Shown one piece after another: positions 59,014 through 64,000 of a DNA stretch of 64,000 bases. Origin of the DNA: Kitasatospora sp. MAA19. GTDB taxonomy: Bacteria > Actinomycetota > Actinomycetes > Streptomycetales > Streptomycetaceae. How positions within the stretch are numbered: the stretch's first letter is position 1; the number at the start of each line of letters is the position of its first letter. The stretch spans positions 62,001-126,000 of the forward strand of contig NZ_JARXYZ010000009.1 of assembly GCF_029894125.1 (NCBI RefSeq), written 5' to 3'. The notes beneath the pieces are model-generated. The model saw nothing but the letters and a program-made list of their open reading frames with translations, was not told the DNA's origin and did not search any database. The position numbers were made by a program, and so were the translations under genes.

Positions 59014-60567
59014 TCAGTTCTTCGGTGAGCTGCTCGGCTGGGCGCTCGTGGGCGTGTTTCCGATCTCGCGGGTGACGATTGGCCACTCGTGGTTGTAGAT
59101 CGGGAAGGGTAGGTCCTTCTCGAGGAGCGGGGTGCCGAGGATGGCGATGCGGGCCATCACGGCGCCGTTCACGTCCAAGCCTCCGTAGAGGCCGACCTTG
59201 CCGTCGACGGTCGGCTTGGCGCCGCTGCTGTCCACGCTGACGGAGCCCTCCACCGCGGCGCGCAGGTACGGCTCGATGGTCGCCTTCACGCCCAGGGTGT
59301 CGTAGAGGGCGACCGAGCCGTCGGCGACCAGGCTGGCGCGGACGCTGGCCTGGCCGGAGAACGTGGCCTTGACCGGGGAGACGGTGGTGGTGCCGGGGTC
59401 GGTGGCGGGGGTCCAGCCGCCGGCCTTGGTGTAGTCGGCGTGGACGCCCCAATTTCCGTCGTAGGACTGGGTGGTGTCGACGGTGACGGTGCCGTCGGCG
59501 GAAACCTCGGCGTAGACGCTGAGGTCGAGGACAATCACGACGGGCACCTGGCCGACCATGATCACGGGCATGGCGGTGAGCTTGGCGATCGGAATCTTCA
59601 CCGGGCCGGTGGAAGCGGTGACGCCGGCGGTGAGGTGCCAGTTGGCGTGCGCGCCGAGGTCGAAGCCGACCCTGGCCTGCTGGGGGCTGAGAATGCCGCC
59701 CTGGTAGGTGAAGTCGACGCTCGGGTCGAGTTCGAGCGAGCCGGAGAGCACGGCCGAGGCACCGCCTGGCAGGGTGACGCTGTTCTTCACGTCCAGTTCG
59801 AGCGCGGCCGAGGCGCCGCCGCTGCCGCCGCGGGGGTTCGGGACGTAGGAGGCCTTGAGGTCCTTGACCTGTGGCGTGATCTGGATGTTGTGCGGGTCGA
59901 GCGCGCTCTTGATCTTGGCCCAGGTCTGGCCGAGCAGTTCGGAGATGGTGGCCGGGCGGGTGCTGACCGCCACCTTCCCGTCCGCGGCGGGCTGGACATC
60001 GGTGATCGCCAGCAGCGCGCCGCGCGGCGCGACGGCCGACGGCGGGCTGTCGATCACCTGACCGGTGCGGACGGCGGCGGTGGCCGCGGCCGTGGCTGCC
60101 GGGCTGGGGGTGCCGGCGGCGGTGTCGGCGGCGGCGAGGACGGCTTTGCCGGTCTGCTGGTCGTAGGCGGCCAGCTTGAGGTCCGGGGCGGCGGCCACGA
60201 CGGGCTGACCCGACGGGGACGGGCTGGTCGAGGACGGGCTGGCAGGGGCAGCCTTCGGCGCGCCGGAGGCGGTCGGGCCGGTCTTCGGGCTCCCGGGGGG
60301 CGGGGTGACCAGCGTCACCTTCGGACTCCCCGTGGGAGCCGGCGCACCCGGCACACCCGCGGTGGCCGGGGCGACCAAGGTCACCGTCGGGCTTCCTGTG
60401 GGAGCCGGCGTGCCCGGCAGGCTCGTGGCGGTCGGGGTGGGCGCGGCCAGGGCGGCCGCAGCGGTGGGATTCGCTGGCTGGGTTGCCGGCGTCGTCGGGT
60501 CGCAGGCGCTGAGCGTGAGCACGACGGATGCGGCGAGCGCGGGCAGCGCGAGGGTGCGTATGGACAA
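59014..60567 (-). CDS. Large secreted lipoprotein, unknown function
   Basis: 517 residues. The N-terminus is a lipoprotein signal with lipobox LSAC at residues 19-22, so it is membrane-anchored outside the cell. Residues 30-125 are a Pro/Thr/Ala-rich stalk with imperfect repeats (APTGSPTVTLV, APTGSPKVTLV). From about 190 the sequence is beta-rich with alternating hydrophobics (ISELLGQTWAKIKSALDPHN, then VTLPGGASAVLSGSLELDPS, VIMVGQVPVVIVLDLSVYAE, TVDGKVGLYGGLDVNGAV), like a large barrel or lipid-binding fold. I do not recognise the family. A strong hairpin follows, so it is a single-gene unit. Confidence 0.75.
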   Translation of the reverse strand: MSIRTLALPALAASVVLTLSACDPTTPATQPANPTAAAALAAPTPTATSLPGTPAPTGSPTVTLVAPATAGVPGAPAPTGSPKVTLVTPPPGSPKTGPTASGAPKAAPASPSSTSPSPSGQPVVAAAPDLKLAAYDQQTGKAVLAAADTAAGTPSPAATAAATAAVRTGQVIDSPPSAVAPRGALLAITDVQPAADGKVAVSTRPATISELLGQTWAKIKSALDPHNIQITPQVKDLKASYVPNPRGGSGGASAALELDVKNSVTLPGGASAVLSGSLELDPSVDFTYQGGILSPQQARVGFDLGAHANWHLTAGVTASTGPVKIPIAKLTAMPVIMVGQVPVVIVLDLSVYAEVSADGTVTVDTTQSYDGNWGVHADYTKAGGWTPATDPGTTTVSPVKATFSGQASVRASLVADGSVALYDTLGVKATIEPYLRAAVEGSVSVDSSGAKPTVDGKVGLYGGLDVNGAVMARIAILGTPLLEKDLPFPIYNHEWPIVTREIGNTPTSAQPSSSPKN

Positions 60568-61320
60568 GTTGTATGGCCACCTTCAGCGTGAGGGTCGGGG
60601 AAGGCAGGGCAGGATCGGACCTGCGGCGGCATGCTACTGACAAATGGTCAACAAGGACTAACGGCAGCTCAAGTAATGCTCAAGGCGCAAACACGCCGCA
60701 GCATCGTGCGTGCACACGTCACCGCCCGCCGGGCATCCCGGCGCGAGCGCCACCGCAACGCGACGCGCGAGTCGATGGCAGCAGTCGGCACCTCGGCGTT
60801 GCGGTCGCCTCCGGGCCGACGGCCAGGAGCACCTGCTGCACGGGTCGTGAATTCGGCCGGCCTTCGCGCGTGCGAGGCAGGGCGGAGGGCCGCGGTGGAG
60901 ACGGCCAGGATGAAGGTACGCAGGCATGCTGCTGCCTTGACCGCCCTGGAAGCCGACGGGCGCCACGTCGGCCTGACGCTCAGTCATGCGATCTGGGCTC
61001 CCCGCCGTTGCCGTGTGCCTTGCTCGCCGGCATGTACTGCGAGCCTGCCCCCGGCCCTGCGCGGTCCGTTGCCGAGCTTGCGCTCTCCGCCTGCACTACC
61101 GGGCAGCTGGAGAGACCAACCGGGTGGCGCTTGGAGTCGCTCGGTGGTTCGCGTTGCGGATCACGGATGGGCTCGCAAGATTGCTCTGGGGAACGCCGGA
61201 CACTTCGCCCGCCTTCCGGCGTTGCCCCGGTCCTGTGCCGTCCATCAGCAGCGAAGCCCCCGTGCGCCAGGCGGGGGCGGGCTCCCGGCCGTCCAGTGCA
61301 CCCGACACGGAAGAAGCGCC
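60568..61320. other. Long intergenic region, no supported gene
   Basis: About 750 bp between divergent genes. Open frames on both strands are Arg/Ala-rich with no ribosome sites, no family match and poor codon periodicity. The frame that runs into the downstream hydrolase is only an upstream extension. The area at 60635-60690 is relatively AT-rich and may hold the lipoprotein promoter. Confidence 0.45.
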
Positions 61321-62148
61321 ATGCCAACCCTGACCACGCGTGACGGCGTCGAGATCTACTACAAGGACTGGGGCAGCGGACGCCCGGTCGTCTTCATCCA
61401 CGGCTGGCCGCTGAACGCGGACGCCTGGGAGGACCAGATGAAGCTGGTCGCCGACCACGGCTTCCGCGGCATCGCCCACGACCGCCGGGGCCACGGCCGC
61501 TCCAGCCAGCCCTGGGACGGCTACGACTTCGACACCTTCGCCGACGACCTGAACGACCTGATCACCAAGCTCGACCTGCGCGACGTCACCCTGGTCGCCC
61601 ACTCCATGGGCGGCGGCGAGCTCGCCCGCTACATCGGCCGCCACGGCACCAGCCGGATCAGCAAGGCGCTCCTGCTCTCGGCGATCCCGCCCCTGATGCT
61701 CAAGACCGCCAGCAACCCCGAGGGCGTGCCGGCCGAGGTGTTCGAGACCATCAAGGGCGGCATGCTCAAGGAACGCTCGCAGTTCTGGAAGGACTTCGCG
61801 CCGGCGTTCTTCGGCGCCAACCGCGAGGGCAGCCAGGTCACCCAGGGCAACCTCGACGCGTACTGGCTCCTGGCCATGCAGCAGAGCCTCAAGGCGGGCG
61901 TGGACTGCGTGACGGCATTCGCGGAGACGGAATTCACCGACGACCTGAAGAAGTTCGACATCCCGACCCTGATCGTGCACGGCGACGCCGACCAGATCGT
62001 GCCGATCGACGCAACCGGCCGTAAGGCCGCGAAGATCATCCCGAACGCCGTCCTCAAGGTCTACGAGGGCGCCTCCCACGGCATCGCCGTCGTCCCCGGC
62101 GAGAAGGAGAAGTTCAACCAGGACCTCCTGGACTTCCTCCAGAGCTGA
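61321..62148 (+). CDS. Alpha/beta hydrolase of the non-heme chloroperoxidase/arylesterase type
   Basis: 275 residues from ATG 61321, preceded by GGAAGAAG. The opening PTLTTRDGVEIYYKDWGSGR with VVFIHGWPLNADAWEDQM matches cofactor-free chloroperoxidases and related esterases. The nucleophile elbow is LVAHSMGGGELARYI with Ser near residue 97. The catalytic Asp is in LIVHGDADQIVPID and the His in YEGASHGIAVV. Length and motifs are complete, so it is active in principle as a cytosolic esterase or perhydrolase. It is a single gene with no clear pathway partner. Confidence 0.9.
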   Translation: MPTLTTRDGVEIYYKDWGSGRPVVFIHGWPLNADAWEDQMKLVADHGFRGIAHDRRGHGRSSQPWDGYDFDTFADDLNDLITKLDLRDVTLVAHSMGGGELARYIGRHGTSRISKALLLSAIPPLMLKTASNPEGVPAEVFETIKGGMLKERSQFWKDFAPAFFGANREGSQVTQGNLDAYWLLAMQQSLKAGVDCVTAFAETEFTDDLKKFDIPTLIVHGDADQIVPIDATGRKAAKIIPNAVLKVYEGASHGIAVVPGEKEKFNQDLLDFLQS

Positions 62149-62232
62149 TCCCGCCGCCCCCGGTGATCAAAGGGCCCGCCCACCGAGACACGGTCATCGA
62201 CCTCCGGTGAAATTCCACCCCAGGCCGGGACC

Positions 62233-62273
62233 GTGGACCGCCGACGAGATGCTGGGTTCCGAAGGCGGTCCAC
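62233..62273. terminator. Hairpin between convergent genes
   Basis: Perfect 10-bp arms GTGGACCGCC (62233-62242) and GGCGGTCCAC (62264-62273) with a 21-nt loop, between the hydrolase stop and the PucR-type gene stop. Confidence 0.4.
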
Positions 62274-62274
62274 C

Positions 62275-63765
62275 TCACCTGTCCGAGACGGACCGTGTGT
62301 CCTGCCCGTTCATCAGGCCGAGCTGTGCCGCGGCCCGGATCGCGAGCCAGACCTCGGCGAACGCCCCGGTGGAGGACAGGTCGCGTCCGGTGATCTCGGC
62401 GAACCTGCGCAACCTGTAGGCGAGGGTGTTGGGGTGGATGTGGAGGGCGGCTGCCGCGTCGTCGGTGCGCCGGTCCCGTTCCATCCAGGTGCGGACCGAG
62501 GGCAGCATCTGTGAGTTGTGGGCGGTGTCGTACCGAAGGGCGGCGCCGAGCACGTGCTCGACGAGCGCTGTCAGCACCACGGGGTCATCGGGGAGCCAGC
62601 GGCCCGCAGTGTCGTCGCCGTACCTGACCAGTGGCCGGCCCGACTCGGCGGCGTTGGAGGCCGCCCAGAGGGCTTCGCGCTGGGCGACCCGCAAGGGCTC
62701 GCCCGGAGGGAAAGGACGGCTCATGCCGGCCGCGACGCCGGGCATGGCCGCGACCGCCTGGCCGAGCTCCGGCGAGCCGAGCACGTACCGGTCCTCCCCG
62801 CGGCCGAGCAGCAGGTGCGGCTGCCCGTCCAGACTGCGCAGCAGGGCGTCCTCGCTGACGCCGCGTACCACCAGCAGGGCCGTCTCCCCTTCGATGGAGT
62901 GCCGCAGGAGCCGGCGGCGTGCCGTCGCCGGGTCGAGGACGTCCTGCAGTAGCTCGGCGAGGATCTCCGCGCCTTCACGGCGCAGAGTCTCGCGTTCGGT
63001 GCGGACCATGGCGAGTTGGAGCGCGGCCACGGTGGCGATGTGCTGGACGACGGCGAGCCCGGCCGGGCGGGCGCCCTCGCGTGCGAACGCGATCAGGAAT
63101 CCGGCGGGGCCGCCGGGCGCGAGCACCGGCAGGGCGAACCCGCCCGGGATGGTGGGTGGGGCGTCCGTCGAGGCCGGGATCACGGCGGGGTCGGGCGCGG
63201 GAACCCCTGGCAGCAGCGGGCGCCCCTGCGGAGTGCACAGGTACACGTCGTACCCGGACAGTCGTTCCAGTCGCTGGAAGAGGGTGGCTGTGTCGAGGTT
63301 CTCGGAGGCCAGCCAGCGCAGGGCGCCGAAGACCTGGAGCTGGGCGCCGAGCCGCTGCCGGGCGTCCTCCTGCACGGCAGCCGCGACCTCCTGGGCGACC
63401 GCGATGAACGGCACGGCCAGCGGGACCTGCAGCACGGGCATGCCCCGCTCCTCCGCCGCCGCGAAGAACGCCTTGTGCAGCGGTGGTACGTGCAGCTGCG
63501 CGGAGAGCGCCAGCGCCGCGACTCCGGCGTCGTCGAGCCGCTCCAGGTAGGCCCGCTGGCGGGCGGCCGCGCGGGGGATCGCGAGTCCGGTCGTCATGAT
63601 CATCTCCGCGCCCAGGAGCCAGGGCGTGGGATCGTCCAGCTCGCTCACGTGCGCCCACGACACCGCCCGTCCAAGCCCGCCCTCGCCGGCCAGGAGCCGG
63701 AGCTGGAGGGCCGGGAACGACAGCAGGTCCTCCACAGTCAGTTTGTTCCTGTCCACAAGAAGCAC
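62275..63765 (-). CDS. PucR-family transcriptional regulator
   Basis: 496 residues from GTG 63765; GTG 63756 is possible, and the longer frame upstream is non-coding. The N-terminal PucR sensor domain is complete: KLTVEDLLSFPALQLRLLAG, VSWAHVSELDDPTPWLLGAE, MIMTTGLAIP. A GGDEF-like middle (LLVVRGVSEDALLRSLDG) and a C-terminal PucR HTH (VRTWMERDRRTDDAAAALHI, then HPNTLAYRLRRFAEITGRDL) follow. Such regulators respond to purines, polyamine or amino-acid derived metabolites. It is divergent from the agmatinase-type gene starting at 63943, which is its likely target. Confidence 0.9.
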   Translation of the reverse strand: MLLVDRNKLTVEDLLSFPALQLRLLAGEGGLGRAVSWAHVSELDDPTPWLLGAEMIMTTGLAIPRAAARQRAYLERLDDAGVAALALSAQLHVPPLHKAFFAAAEERGMPVLQVPLAVPFIAVAQEVAAAVQEDARQRLGAQLQVFGALRWLASENLDTATLFQRLERLSGYDVYLCTPQGRPLLPGVPAPDPAVIPASTDAPPTIPGGFALPVLAPGGPAGFLIAFAREGARPAGLAVVQHIATVAALQLAMVRTERETLRREGAEILAELLQDVLDPATARRRLLRHSIEGETALLVVRGVSEDALLRSLDGQPHLLLGRGEDRYVLGSPELGQAVAAMPGVAAGMSRPFPPGEPLRVAQREALWAASNAAESGRPLVRYGDDTAGRWLPDDPVVLTALVEHVLGAALRYDTAHNSQMLPSVRTWMERDRRTDDAAAALHIHPNTLAYRLRRFAEITGRDLSSTGAFAEVWLAIRAAAQLGLMNGQDTRSVSDR

Positions 63766-63942
63766 GGTACATCTTCGGGAATGAACCAATTGCTGTCGCG
63801 GTGGACAGCACCCCAGACTGGGCGAAGTCCGGCTGCCGCATCCCCCCCGAGCGGCAGCCGGCAATCTCACCGCCCCGCAGGCCTGAAACGCTGATGAGCC
63901 GCTTGCGAGAGGGCTGTGCCGCTCAGAGAGGAACCACCCCCC

Positions 63943-64000
63943 ATGACCGAACCCCGAGGCCCCGTCGACTCCTCCCGGATCCCGCGGTTCGCAGGCCCGG
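63943..64000 (+). CDS. speB: Agmatinase/ureohydrolase, 3' end outside window
   Basis: Only the first 19 codons are present: MTEPRGPVDSSRIPRFAG, the near-invariant opening of actinomycete agmatinase-family proteins, which hydrolyse agmatine or guanidinobutyrate to a diamine/acid and urea using two manganese ions. An AGAGAGGA site lies upstream. No catalytic residue is in view, so the call rests on the N-terminus and the divergent PucR-type regulator. Confidence 0.7.
   Translation, partial: MTEPRGPVDSSRIPRFAGP

Noticed and set aside
60631..61320. A 230-residue upstream extension of the chloroperoxidase-like gene
   Set aside because: Arg/Ala-rich non-family sequence; the hydrolase fold starts right at ATG 61321 with its own ribosome site.
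1..64000. tRNA, rRNA or riboswitch genes
   Set aside because: I saw no cloverleaf, rRNA core or known riboswitch motif while reading; a covariance-model search would be decisive.

Overview
The window is very GC-rich, uses G/C-ending codons throughout, and carries several secreted enzymes and one giant NRPS. It reads as a chromosomal accessory region of an actinomycete, most likely Streptomyces or Kitasatospora. All calls come from reading the sequence and recalled family knowledge; no database search was run.

Layout. 1-1.75 kb: the end of a DUF4062 gene overlapping a YdcF-like gene, a possible defence pair. 1.8-8.4 kb: an insertion-sequence graveyard with a frameshifted ISAzo13-type transposase, an integrase-core fragment, two CRISPR-like repeat cores, an IS630-type element with perfect 32-bp ends that encloses a kinase-like gene, an IS4-type element at its right end, and a truncated YCII gene. 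8.4-16.6 kb: a 5'-truncated M20 peptidase, then a divergent pair of secreted ricin-lectin enzymes (GH27 alpha-galactosidase and a phosphoesterase) around a LacI-type palindrome, a two-HTH regulator, a secreted zinc protease and an ISL3 remnant. 16.6-18.9 kb: a fold-III PLP decarboxylase and a decayed PucR-type regulator.

19.1-48.5 kb is the centrepiece, a leftward gene set: DUF5132 protein, ABC exporter with an N-terminal HMA-like domain, a single 8,010-residue seven-module NRPS, MbtH, cytochrome P450, SRPBCC protein and a 70-residue protein. Hand-read specificity codes give X1 - Thr - Phe-like - Pro-like - Phe - N-methyl-Tyr - Val-like, then a thioesterase, with no epimerase domain. That order, plus a P450 just downstream, matches the Ahp-cyclodepsipeptides (cyanopeptolin, crocapeptin and streptopeptolin type), which are serine-protease inhibitors. 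In that model the Thr hydroxyl closes the ring, Pro is oxidised to the 3-amino-6-hydroxy-2-piperidone, and the residue between Thr and Ahp sets protease specificity. Module 7 carries two in-frame palindromic-repeat insertions, and modules 5 and 6 share a 285-bp identical tract.

48.8-58.4 kb: a DUF885 protein, a dipeptide-type ABC importer whose second permease is fused to an ATPase, a FAD oxidoreductase overlapping it, and a membrane-anchored alpha/beta hydrolase. 58.5-64 kb: a decayed integrase-type transposase, a large lipoprotein, a chloroperoxidase-like hydrolase, and a PucR regulator divergent from the start of an agmatinase-type gene.
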